Counted from the first letter of the stretch, positions 1-6,179 are shown. The stretch: 7,041 bases of DNA from Lachnospiraceae bacterium UBA7182 (GCA_002491115.1 DKVI01000085.1:57588-64628); one strand, 5' to 3'. Numbers and translations are program-made. Notes: a model not told the origin generated them from the sequence alone.

Positions 1-3
1 CAT
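1..3 (-). CDS. Start codon of a leftward gene leaving the window (possible BlaI/MecI-type repressor)
   Basis: Only the ATG (complement of CAT at 1-3) of this gene is inside the window. The start is supported by a perfect AGGAGG ribosome site (complement of 12-17) eight bases upstream, and by a promoter with twin operators farther upstream. The product cannot be read. The operators have TACA/TGTA half-sites like those bound by BlaI, MecI and CopY repressors, which commonly control their own genes, so a BlaI-type regulator (often followed by an M56 BlaR1-like peptidase gene) is a reasonable guess. That identity is inference from the operator alone. Confidence 0.5.
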
Positions 4-11
4 AAGTACAG

Positions 12-17
12 CCTCCT
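12..17 (-). promoter_or_regulatory. Ribosome binding site of the leftward gene
   Basis: The complement reads AGGAGG, followed by eight bases and then ATG at 3..1. This is the main evidence that a gene starts at the very edge of the window. It lies directly after the second operator arm (18-34), so the leader is short and ends in operator sequence. Confidence 0.65.
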
Positions 18-60
18 GTCTACACAATGTAGTCTTACATACAGACTACATTGTGTAGAC
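18..60. repeat. Twin operator: perfect 17-bp inverted repeat, each arm a TACA-N3-TGTA dyad
   Basis: Bases 18-34 (GTCTACACAATGTAGTC) and 44-60 are perfect reverse complements separated by nine bases. Each arm is itself an imperfect palindrome with half-sites close to GACTACA/TGTAGTC around three central bases. BlaI/MecI and CopY-family repressors bind TACA...TGTA dyads (usually with a two-base centre), so two dimers about 26 bp centre to centre are suggested. One dyad covers the -10 region and spacer of the leftward promoter, and the other lies just past its expected transcription start, which fits repression. As RNA the whole 43 bases could also fold into a long hairpin with a nine-base loop, but no U-run follows on either strand, so a terminator is unlikely. 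Confidence 0.75.
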
Positions 61-71
61 GCATTTGTCAA
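43..71 (-). promoter_or_regulatory. Promoter of the leftward gene
   Basis: On the minus strand, a perfect TTGACA (-35, complement of 66-71) is followed by a 17-base spacer and TAGTCT (-10, complement of 43-48). The -10 matches the consensus at only three of six positions, while the -35 and spacing are ideal. The operator arm at 44-60 overlaps the -10 and most of the spacer, so bound repressor would block polymerase. Transcription would start near position 36. Confidence 0.6.
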
Positions 72-125
72 GAACCTTTTTCAAAAATTTGGACAATGCA
101 TGATACCAATCCTGCTTATTTTGTC

Positions 126-154
126 TTGAATAGCCGGACGCAGGCTTGTATAAT
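126..154 (+). promoter_or_regulatory. Rightward promoter ahead of the AlkD-like remnant
   Basis: TTGAAT at 126-131, a 17-base spacer and a perfect TATAAT at 149-154 make a strong vegetative-type promoter. Transcription would begin near 161, immediately before an AGGTG ribosome site (168-172) and the ATG at 179. This points to a formerly functional gene here. Confidence 0.65.
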
Positions 155-178
155 CCAGGTAAATGTGAGGTGTACAAA

Positions 179-295
179 ATGAGAGAAAAAATCAGAATAC
201 AATTACAAAAAATGAGAGAAGCAAAATACCAGAAGTTTTCCGCGTCGCTCATTCCCGGTTCAGGGGAAGAAACGATGCTGCGGGGGAATGTCTGA
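179..295 (+). pseudogene. Remnant of an AlkD-like DNA alkylation repair gene (N-terminal fragment)
   Basis: This 38-codon ORF starts with ATG at 179, has an AGGTG ribosome site six bases upstream and its own promoter, and ends with TGA at 293-295. The peptide begins MREKIRIQLQKMREAKYQKF and continues SASLIPG. From memory, this closely resembles the first helix of AlkD-like DNA alkylation repair proteins (HEAT-like repeat DNA glycosylases of about 230 residues, COG4912), which start with a helix containing KYxxFxxxLIPG followed by a GVRxPxLRxxAK segment. After LIPG the match breaks down (SGEETMLRGNV) and about 200 residues are missing, because the next gene's promoter starts 15 bases after the stop. 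I read it as a gene truncated by deletion. Alternatives are a real short peptide or a leader ORF. The family assignment is recalled, not searched. Confidence 0.5.
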
Positions 296-309
296 TGTTT
301 TCGGGGCGG

Positions 310-338
310 TTGCAAGTTTGTCCGCACACCTGTATACT
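310..338 (+). promoter_or_regulatory. Promoter of the CmpB-family gene
   Basis: TTGCAA at 310-315, a 17-base spacer and TATACT at 333-338 form a good promoter that gives a leader of about 50 bases. An AAGGAG ribosome site at 380-385 follows, nine bases before the ATG at 395. Confidence 0.6.
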
Positions 339-394
339 ATGGAATAACCGCGGAAAATATTGCGCGTATTTGCGACACGAAGGAGTGCATATTT

Positions 395-1696
395 ATGGAA
401 TACAGTATTTACGATCTTTTATTTTTTCTGTTTGTCTATTCGTTTCTGGGCTGGTGTCTGGAAGTGGCGTATGTGGCGGTGCGTACCGGGAAGTTCCGTA
501 ATCGGGGATTCTTCAGTCTGCCGCTGTGTTTGTCTTATGGATTTGCGGCGGACCTGCTGTTAATCCTGCTGCCGACGCTTGAGGGGGCGTATTTCTTTCA
601 GGCAGTCGCCTATATGGTCATCACTTCCTCCTGCGCGCAGCTGGCGGATGAGATGTCTTTTCGGGTAACGGGGACGAGGTTGTGGGACCATGAGATCCGG
701 TCTATCTATTCGGGCAGGTTTAGAGGGCTTGTGTATACGCTGGTTATGAGCGGCGTTGCCCTGGTGGTGCTTCTTTTGATTCATCCGGTTCTGTTTTTGC
801 TTTTAAACCTGCTGCCCGGGCTGCTTCTGCGTGTGGGCGTGTGGGTGATCCTTGGGCTGCTTATCCTGGATTATGCGGCGATCTTTTACACGGCGAAAAA
901 GAAGCCTCTTTCAGAGGGGATGCAGTCTCTCTCGGAGGAGATGAAAGAGCAGAAGCGAAATTTCGGAAATTTCCTTTCCTCCCATATCTGGCGGCGTCTG
1001 GAAAAGGCATATCCGAACCTGAAAGCGGCGCAGGAGAAGGACAAAACGCAGGAAACGTATGTATTTGCCAAAGGGCTGTGCCTGGACAAGCTTCTGTGGG
1101 TGTTTTTTATCAGCGCGCTGGGCGGGGATCTGATCGAGACGGTCTATGTGAAACTGACGGCGGATATCTGGATGAGCCGTTCCAGCGTTCTCTACGGTAC
1201 ATTCAGCATCGTATGGGGTGTGGGTGCGTCCCTTCTGACGCTTTTGCTTTACCGGCTGGCGGATAAAGAAGACCGATACATATTTTTGGGGGGCTTCTTC
1301 CTGGGGGGAACCTATGAATATTTGTGCAGCGTTTTTACGGAAGTATTCTTCGGGACGGTTTTCTGGGATTACAGCGATATGCCTTTTAATATCGGCGGAA
1401 GGACCAATCTTCTGTTCTGTGTATTCTGGGGGATTCTGTCACTTATATGGGTGAAGTTCTGCTATCCTTATTTAAGCCGCTGGATTGAACGGGTTCCGCC
1501 CGTGGCAGGAAAGATTGTGACCTGGGTCTGTGTGGCGCTGATGGCCTGCGATATCCTGATCTCCGCCATGGCTATGGTCCGGTATGTGGAGCGGCAGGAA
1601 GGACTGCCCGCCGGGAATGCGGTGGAACAGTTTGTGGATTACAATTACCCGGATTCGCTGATCGAATGGGTATGGCCGAACTTGCGGATTGAATAG
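395..1696 (+). CDS. CmpB-family polytopic membrane protein with two related halves
   Basis: The 433-residue product is a multi-spanning inner-membrane protein resembling the putative ABC-transporter type IV family (CmpB, PF06541). Its biochemical role is not established, and no ATPase partner is adjacent in the same transcript. Residues 5-165 carry several hydrophobic helices and the family-like stretch FLGWCLEVAYVAVRTGKF, then RNRGFF. Residues 167-225 are a charged, probably cytoplasmic segment (KKKPLSEGMQSLSEEMKEQKR). Residues 232-395 form a second membrane block with WDYSDMPFNIGGRTNL at 324-339, a typical late CmpB motif. The halves look homologous: GTRLWDHEIRS...GLVYTLV near 93-117 parallels GTVFWDYSDMP...NLLFCVF near 320-344. 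The start is set by AAGGAG at 380-385. The gene has its own promoter and is separated from the ATPase operon by about 120 bases containing another promoter. Fold and family are fairly sure, function is not. Confidence 0.8.
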   Translation: MEYSIYDLLFFLFVYSFLGWCLEVAYVAVRTGKFRNRGFFSLPLCLSYGFAADLLLILLPTLEGAYFFQAVAYMVITSSCAQLADEMSFRVTGTRLWDHEIRSIYSGRFRGLVYTLVMSGVALVVLLLIHPVLFLLLNLLPGLLLRVGVWVILGLLILDYAAIFYTAKKKPLSEGMQSLSEEMKEQKRNFGNFLSSHIWRRLEKAYPNLKAAQEKDKTQETYVFAKGLCLDKLLWVFFISALGGDLIETVYVKLTADIWMSRSSVLYGTFSIVWGVGASLLTLLLYRLADKEDRYIFLGGFFLGGTYEYLCSVFTEVFFGTVFWDYSDMPFNIGGRTNLLFCVFWGILSLIWVKFCYPYLSRWIERVPPVAGKIVTWVCVALMACDILISAMAMVRYVERQEGLPAGNAVEQFVDYNYPDSLIEWVWPNLRIE

Positions 1697-1721
1697 TTGA
1701 GAATCTTAAGATTTATTAAGA
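1697..1721 (+). promoter_or_regulatory. TTAAGA direct repeats, probable response-regulator site
   Basis: TTAAGA occurs at 1706-1711 and again at 1716-1721, exactly 10 bp apart, with a weaker copy TTGAGA at 1697-1702. Tandem half-sites one helical turn apart are typical of OmpR/PhoB-family response regulators. The second copy coincides with the -35 element of the downstream promoter. The first copy also sits inside a perfect 12-bp palindrome (AATCTTAAGATT, 1702-1713), so a symmetric dimer site is an alternative. The regulator is not in the window. Confidence 0.45.
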
Positions 1722-1743
1722 ATTGTATCCTGGATTTTATGAT
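1716..1743 (+). promoter_or_regulatory. Promoter of the MacB-like exporter operon
   Basis: TTAAGA (1716-1721) as a weak -35, a 16-base spacer and TATGAT (1738-1743, five of six consensus) make a plausible promoter. TATACT at 1743-1748 overlaps it as an alternative -10. The weak -35 inside a direct repeat suggests dependence on an activator. The leader to the start codon is about 70 bases. Confidence 0.5.
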
Positions 1744-1806
1744 ATACTGTAGACGGGCGATCAGGCTTTTTTATAAAAGGCCTTGTCCAAATAATGGAAG
1801 GCAGCA

Positions 1807-1812
1807 GGGAGG
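1807..1812 (+). promoter_or_regulatory. Ribosome binding site that decides the ATPase start
   Basis: GGGAGG ends three bases before a TTG codon (1816) and six bases before a GTG codon (1819). Normal spacing favours the GTG, giving a protein beginning MEETREPVIQV. The TTG start would only add one residue. Confidence 0.6.
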
Positions 1813-1818
1813 ATATTG

Positions 1819-2541
1819 GTGGAAGAAACAAGGGAACCTGTGATACAGGTTAAAAACCTCTATAAAGTATTCCGGGTGGGAAATTCAAAGGTCCGCGCGC
1901 TGAACGGCGTCAACATGACTATTTATAAGGGGGAGTTCTGCGCCATCGTGGGTACTTCCGGATCGGGTAAATCGACGATGCTGAATATGCTGGCAGGACT
2001 TGAAAAGCCTACAAAAGGCGAAGTCATCATCGGCGGGGCGCATCTGGAACGGATGAATGAGAATCAACTGGTCAGGTTCCGGCGGGAAAAAGTGGGATTT
2101 ATATTCCAGTCTTTTAACCTGCTGGGTACTTTGAACGCTATAGAAAATGTGGCTCTTCCGCTTACGTTCAGGGGCGTGGATAAAAAGACCCGGGAAGCCA
2201 AGGCGGTTAAAATGTTAAAACTGGTGGGACTTCCCAAACATATGAAACACAGACCCAACGAGATGTCCGGCGGACAGCAGCAAAGGGTCGGTGTGGCAAG
2301 AGCGCTGGTACTGGACCCGGAGATCATCTTCGCGGATGAGCCTACAGGCAACCTGGATTCCAACACTTCCGCTGAAGTGATGAAGCTGATGCGCAAAGTG
2401 GTGCAGGAACATAATCAGACGCTTGTGATGGTTACCCACGACAACCATCTGGCGGGGTTTGCGGACCGGATTTTTCATATTATTGACGGAAAAATTGTGA
2501 AAGTAGAAAGCAGGAGTGAATATAAGGAGGACGAGGGATGA
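1819..2541 (+). CDS. MacB/LolD-type ABC transporter ATP-binding protein
   Basis: This 240-residue protein is the ATPase of a type VII (MacB/FtsX-like) ABC system and acts at the inner face of the membrane. Numbered from the GTG, it shows the Walker A GTSGSGKS at 45-52, Q-loop FQSFNLL with Q97, the signature SGGQQQR from 150, Walker B IIFADEPTG at 169-177, the D-loop NLDS, and the H-loop THD with His207. The FQSFNLLGTLNAIENVALPL stretch and length of about 230-240 residues are typical of MacB/LolD ATPases. All catalytic residues are present, so it should be active. It is first in a three-gene operon, and its TGA overlaps the next ATG as ATGA (2538-2541), indicating translational coupling. Expected partner: the permease at 4317-5693. 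Transported substrate is unknown. Homologues export peptides, antibiotics or lipids, or drive mechanotransmission without transport. Confidence 0.95.
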   Translation: MEETREPVIQVKNLYKVFRVGNSKVRALNGVNMTIYKGEFCAIVGTSGSGKSTMLNMLAGLEKPTKGEVIIGGAHLERMNENQLVRFRREKVGFIFQSFNLLGTLNAIENVALPLTFRGVDKKTREAKAVKMLKLVGLPKHMKHRPNEMSGGQQQRVGVARALVLDPEIIFADEPTGNLDSNTSAEVMKLMRKVVQEHNQTLVMVTHDNHLAGFADRIFHIIDGKIVKVESRSEYKEDEG

Positions 2542-4298
2542 GAAAGAGGATTATAAAAGGGATTGCGGCGGCGCTCTGCCTGGCGGTACTGGCGCCTGCG
2601 GCGGCGGTTACGATGCCGGGAGCAGGAATTGTGTCGGAAGCGACCGGGAGCGGTGCTGCGGCTGATGATAAAAAGACAGATGCAGAGCTTTTAAAAGAAG
2701 CAAAAGATGGAGCGGAGAAGATACTGCGGGATTATCAGCGCCTGATTGACCCGAACGGAAAAAAAGCTACGAAGCTGAACAGCATTATTACCAAAGCGGT
2801 TATTCAGATCCAGAGCATGGAGACGGCAGAAGGCGTCAATGATTATATAAACAAGACAAAGACTGCCATGGATAAAGTTGTAAACCCGCCCTCGGACTCG
2901 GGCAGTGACAATAAAGACGATAATAACGACGACGACGACCCCGTTCCCGCCAACGCGGACCACTTCCTTATGGTCGGCGGCAGCTGGGTTACGCCCGTGG
3001 CCAATGCGGGCCAGGCTGTCAGCATCGTCCTGCCGGTGGTGAATATGGGCAAGACCGAAGTGACAAAAGCAGTGGTGACTCCGGTGCTCAGCACGGAATC
3101 CACCGAATGGCCTTTTGAGATCACCAATTCCAATTACACCCAGACCATCGACAACCTGCCCGGCACGGATACGGGTATGTCTGACATGGACCGAAGGCGG
3201 GAGCTGACCTGGAACCTTATGACCCGCAGCGATGTAGGCAGCGGTTACCAGAAGATTTCTTTTAGTGTCCGTTACTTTGCGTCCGACGGTTCCAGCCAGT
3301 CCACAACGCTGGACACCTATGTGCAGTTAAACGGTACCGCGGGCGTAGGCGCGGACGGCCAGGCTTCGGTGCCCCGGGTGATTGTTACGGGCTTTGAAAC
3401 CAGTCCGGCGGACGTACACGCGGGCGAAAGTTTTATGCTGACACTGCATCTGAAAAATACATCCACAGCCACCAGCGTCAACAATATGATCTTTGAGATC
3501 GTGGCGGCAGTAGAAGGGAAAGATGAGGATACTACATACGCCGCATTCCTTCCCACGGCCGGTTCCAGCACCATTTTCGTAGACAGGATTGAGAAAAACG
3601 GTACAAGAGACATCCAGATCGAGATGGAGGCCAAAGCGGACCTGACCCAGAAGCCCTATGCGGTGGATGTAAATATGAGCTATGAAGACGAACATGTGAA
3701 CGCGTATACGAACAAGACCAGTGTGTCTATTCCGGTGAAGCAGGAAGCCCGTGTGGATATCAGCGAGCCGGAGGTTATGCCCCAGAGCATCGAGGTGGGC
3801 AGCGAGTCCAATATTATGTTCAGCATTTATAATATGGGCAAGACCAAGCTGTATAACGTGCAGGTAAAGACACAAAGCGATACCGTCAGCGGCGGGGATG
3901 CTTTCGTGGGCAATCTGGACTCCGGCGCCACCGGTTCCGTGGATATCTATGTGACCGGGCAGCAGGCCACGATGGACGAAGGCCTGATCAAGCTTCTGAT
4001 TTCTTACGAAGACGAGACAGGAGCTTCCACGGTCATTGAGAAAGAAGTGTCCCTTTTTGTCACGGAAAGCATGATGATGGACGATCCGATGATGGACGGC
4101 TCCATGATGGATGATCCGATGATAGACGGGGAACAGGGCGGAAAAGTCAAATATATTGCGGCCATCGTGGGTGTGCTGGCAGTGGCAGCCATCATAGGCG
4201 TCACGATTTTCTTAAAGAAGAAGAAAAAGAAAGCGCAGCTTAGCCTGGAAGAAGACCTTCTGGATCTCAATGATGATGATCTTGGCGGCGACGAGTAA
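2538..4298 (+). CDS. Secreted, membrane-anchored multidomain partner of the exporter (CARDB/COG1361-like)
   Basis: The 586-residue product has a signal peptide (MRKRIIKGIAAALCLAVLAP, then AAAVTMPGAG) with likely cleavage near residue 36. An alpha-helical segment follows (about 43-115), then an Asp/Asn-rich linker (119-136, SGSDNKDDNNDDDD). Three beta-rich units, about 141-268, 279-402 and 404-510, contain patterns such as VxxxLxVxNxG/T (VNMGKTEV at 168, HLKNTSTATSV at 304, IYNMGKTKLYNV at 430) typical of CARDB-type Ig-like domains often labelled COG1361 S-layer domain. A Met/Asp tandem repeat (513-532) precedes a single membrane helix (about 538-559), a KKKKKK stop-transfer run and an acidic tail (EEDLLDLNDDDLGGDE). 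Topology is therefore outside-body with a short cytoplasmic tail. No LPXTG motif is seen. It starts at the ATG overlapping the ATPase stop, with AAGGAGG at 2524-2530. It sits where a MacA/HlyD-type adaptor usually lies, so I infer it is the extracellular partner of the transporter. Domain family is by pattern only. Confidence 0.7.
   Translation: MRKRIIKGIAAALCLAVLAPAAAVTMPGAGIVSEATGSGAAADDKKTDAELLKEAKDGAEKILRDYQRLIDPNGKKATKLNSIITKAVIQIQSMETAEGVNDYINKTKTAMDKVVNPPSDSGSDNKDDNNDDDDPVPANADHFLMVGGSWVTPVANAGQAVSIVLPVVNMGKTEVTKAVVTPVLSTESTEWPFEITNSNYTQTIDNLPGTDTGMSDMDRRRELTWNLMTRSDVGSGYQKISFSVRYFASDGSSQSTTLDTYVQLNGTAGVGADGQASVPRVIVTGFETSPADVHAGESFMLTLHLKNTSTATSVNNMIFEIVAAVEGKDEDTTYAAFLPTAGSSTIFVDRIEKNGTRDIQIEMEAKADLTQKPYAVDVNMSYEDEHVNAYTNKTSVSIPVKQEARVDISEPEVMPQSIEVGSESNIMFSIYNMGKTKLYNVQVKTQSDTVSGGDAFVGNLDSGATGSVDIYVTGQQATMDEGLIKLLISYEDETGASTVIEKEVSLFVTESMMMDDPMMDGSMMDDPMIDGEQGGKVKYIAAIVGVLAVAAIIGVTIFLKKKKKKAQLSLEEDLLDLNDDDLGGDE
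4074..4133 (+). repeat. 30-bp tandem repeat encoding MMDDPMMDGS / MMDDPMIDGE
   Basis: Two adjacent 30-bp units encode near-identical ten-residue repeats just outside the membrane helix of the secreted protein. The units differ by synonymous changes (GAC/GAT, GGC/GGG) plus Met to Ile and Ser to Glu, so the duplication is not brand new. An extra Met precedes the first unit. The segment is rich in Met, Asp and Pro and is probably a flexible spacer. Metal binding is possible but unproven. Confidence 0.8.
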
Positions 4299-4316
4299 TA
4301 AAAGGAGCGGCAGAGG

Positions 4317-5693
4317 ATGAGATTTATTGATTTGCTCAGTATGAGCGCTTCTAACCTGACGCGCAGAAAGCTTCGGACGGTTCTGACTGTTTTGGGCGTC
4401 GTCATAGGTACCGCCTCCATCGTCGTGATGGTATCCTTAGGCCTCGGCCTTCGGAAAAGCTCCCTGGAGCAGATTGAAGAATCCGGCGGCCTTACGACGA
4501 TCGAAGTCAATAACTATAATTATGGCGGCGGCTATGCGGTGGCGTCCAGCTCCGACAGTTCCGATTCCAATGAACCCAAGAGGATTGACGACACTGTGGT
4601 GGCGGATATGGCCGCGATTCCCCATGTGGAGCTTGTCTCTCCGATTCTGGAACTGAGTGTGCTGGCCAAACAGGGCGCTTATGAAGGACAGTTTCAGATT
4701 CAGGGCATGAGCGCGGAGATGCTCCGGAAGCTGGATCTGGAGGTGGGAGAAGGAGGGATTCCGCCTGATGACGGAACACTTCAGCTTTTTTACGGAAACC
4801 GTGTGATAACGGATTTTTATAATGCAAAAACCAATGAGTATTACTGGGATACCCAGGTAGTGCCGGATGTGGATCTGATGAATGAGCCGATCTTTATTAT
4901 TTTTGATGTGGATGCCTATTACAGTTCCCAATATCCCGACGAGAATGGGCAAAATGTTCCGCCTCCCAAGAAATACATCGTTCCCACCTGCGGGATTATG
5001 GCGGGCGGCGTGGACGATTATAAGGGGAATTACGGCTGGACGGTGCTGGCGGATATCAAAGCGCTGGAAGCGCAGCTTCGGAAAGTATTTAAAAATAAAG
5101 TAATCCCCGGACAGCCCTCTAATAAGAGCGGGAAACCTTATAAAGATCTGTACTACGAACGGGTTAATATTCAGGTGGACAGTATGGACTATGTGCAGGA
5201 AGTCCAGAAAGCTATAGAAGAAATGGGGTATGACGCTTACAGCAACGCGGAGTGGATGGAGCAGACCCAGAGCCAGATGGCCATGATCCAGATGGTGCTG
5301 GGCGGTATCGGAGCCGTGTCGCTGTTTGTGGCGGCCATCGGGATTGCCAACACCATGATGATGTCCATCTATGAGCGGACGAAGGAGATCGGCGTGATCA
5401 AAGTATTAGGATGCGATCTTGGAAATATCCGCATGATGTTTTTGATGGAAGCAGGGTTTATTGGATTTTTCGGAGGGCTGGCCGGCCTGATTTTAAGCGA
5501 AATCATTTCCGTCATTATCAATATGGTGGTGAAGTCGGCTTCGGAAGGGTATTATGCCAATCTGTCCTATATTCCTTTCTGGCTGATCGGAATTTCTCTT
5601 ATATTTGCCGTGCTGGTGGGCATGGTGGCAGGGTTCTTCCCGGCGCTTCGGGCCATGAAATTAAGCCCGCTGGCGGCGATACGAAATGAATAA
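4317..5693 (+). CDS. MacB/FtsX-type ABC transporter permease
   Basis: This 458-residue membrane protein has the four-helix MacB layout: TM1 at about 21-44 (after the amphipathic RFIDLLSMSASNLTRRKLRT), a large extracellular MacB_PCD-like domain (about 45-320), then TM2 (323-347), TM3 (373-402) and TM4 (420-442). Family hallmarks are the RRKLRTxLTxLGVxIGxxSIV start, the cytoplasmic ERTKEIGVIKVLG coupling segment at 353-365, and the ending PALRAMKLSPLAAIR. The extracellular domain opens with a low-complexity stretch (Asn/Tyr/Gly then Ser/Asp, 65-85). The length is slightly above typical Gram-positive members of about 400 residues. An AAAGGAG ribosome site (4301-4307) lies nine bases before the ATG, just after in-frame double stops TAATAA ending the previous gene. 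It pairs with the ATPase at 1819-2541. A dimer is expected. The substrate is not deducible. Confidence 0.93.
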   Translation: MRFIDLLSMSASNLTRRKLRTVLTVLGVVIGTASIVVMVSLGLGLRKSSLEQIEESGGLTTIEVNNYNYGGGYAVASSSDSSDSNEPKRIDDTVVADMAAIPHVELVSPILELSVLAKQGAYEGQFQIQGMSAEMLRKLDLEVGEGGIPPDDGTLQLFYGNRVITDFYNAKTNEYYWDTQVVPDVDLMNEPIFIIFDVDAYYSSQYPDENGQNVPPPKKYIVPTCGIMAGGVDDYKGNYGWTVLADIKALEAQLRKVFKNKVIPGQPSNKSGKPYKDLYYERVNIQVDSMDYVQEVQKAIEEMGYDAYSNAEWMEQTQSQMAMIQMVLGGIGAVSLFVAAIGIANTMMMSIYERTKEIGVIKVLGCDLGNIRMMFLMEAGFIGFFGGLAGLILSEIISVIINMVVKSASEGYYANLSYIPFWLIGISLIFAVLVGMVAGFFPALRAMKLSPLAAIRNE

Positions 5694-5741
5694 GATGTAG
5701 AATTTTATAGAGTTCGGGGCAGTACGAGCGTTGGACGTTTT

Positions 5742-5790
5742 GGTCGGAAAATCTTTAAAATAAGGGTTTTCCGGCCTTGCTCTTTGCTCT
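5742..5790 (+). terminator. Possible terminator of the exporter operon
   Basis: Bases 5742-5753 and 5765-5776 pair as a 12-bp stem (two G-U pairs, GGTCGGAAAATC with GGTTTTCCGGCC) around an 11-base loop, beginning 49 bases after the permease stop. The following stretch (TTGCTCTTTGCTCT) is only moderately U-rich, so termination may be weak. It also lies between convergent genes and could act for both, though on the minus strand no U-run follows. Confidence 0.45.
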
Positions 5791-5825
5791 GTGAGATTGA
5801 TACGAAATACAGAATAAGACTGTTC

Positions 5826-6179
5826 CTATAGTTCTATATCCTTTTCAGTAAATTGTTTCTCAACGATTTTTACATTTCCTTTATAATTTTTGCGAATCAT
5901 CCGTTCCAAATTAACATATTCCGGACTCGCTTTTAAATTTGGAGTTGAAGATGTCACGATTGCTCTTGCATATACATGTCCAAATTTACAGAAAACATTT
6001 TTATACAATAATAAAGTTCCCTTAAGCTGAGTCAATGCTTTTGGCACATTAACGCCTTTGAGTTCTGTTAAAACAGCAGTCGGAGTTCCGTCATCAATGA
6101 CAAATAAATAATCACATTTCTCTAAAGAATTATTTTTCAGTTCTCCGTTAATACATTCTTCTAATTTTCTGCAAATCAT
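5826..6179 (-). CDS. Small putative PD-(D/E)xK-type nuclease paired with an AAA ATPase
   Basis: The 117-residue protein has no signal or membrane segment and should be cytoplasmic. Residues 22-54 carry CDYLFVIDDG...AVLTELKG...KALTQLKGTL, where Asp23, Glu39-x-Lys41 and Gln51 follow the order and spacing of a PD-(D/E)xK nuclease core (strand with Asp, hairpin, strand with ExK, helix with Gln). A second strand (YARAIVTSS, 70-78) and a basic helix (NLERMIRKNYKG) complete a plausible minimal fold. Small proteins with the pattern CDYL...ELKG...AxxQL exist widely as uncharacterised ORFs; I recall the pattern, not a named family. Its ATG overlaps the TGA of the ATPase gene as ATGA (6176-6179), so the two are translationally coupled. 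The nuclease role is inferred. An inactive or purely structural partner is possible. Confidence 0.6.
   Translation of the reverse strand: MICRKLEECINGELKNNSLEKCDYLFVIDDGTPTAVLTELKGVNVPKALTQLKGTLLLYKNVFCKFGHVYARAIVTSSTPNLKASPEYVNLERMIRKNYKGNVKIVEKQFTEKDIEL

Noticed and set aside
46..327. Minus-strand 93-codon ORF across the left control region
   Set aside because: It runs antisense to the AlkD-like remnant and across three promoter elements, has no convincing ribosome site and shows no recognisable protein pattern.
1705..1720. Exact CiaR box
   Set aside because: The two TTAAG cores are 10 bp apart; the CiaR motif requires 11, so only a general OmpR/PhoB-type site is claimed.
1763..1783. AGGC-T-run / A-run-GGCCT inverted repeat in the exporter leader, as a terminator or attenuator
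   Set aside because: Pairing needs a bulge, the stem is mostly A-U, and no U-tract follows; the nearby promoter and ribosome site explain the region better.
3327..3875. Long minus-strand ORF (182 codons) inside the secreted-protein gene
   Set aside because: It is a shadow of a high-G+C gene whose forward product has a signal peptide, domains and an anchor; the antisense product is His/Ile/Val rich without family features.
4044..4298. Sortase (LPXTG) cell-wall anchoring of the secreted protein
   Set aside because: No LPXTG-like motif precedes the hydrophobic helix, and the cytoplasmic tail is long and acidic, so a plain membrane anchor fits better.
4004..4510. Minus-strand ORF spanning the boundary of the secreted-protein and permease genes
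   Set aside because: It is Ser/Arg-rich with a Phe run that is only the reverse of the Lys-run codons; it crosses two well-supported genes.
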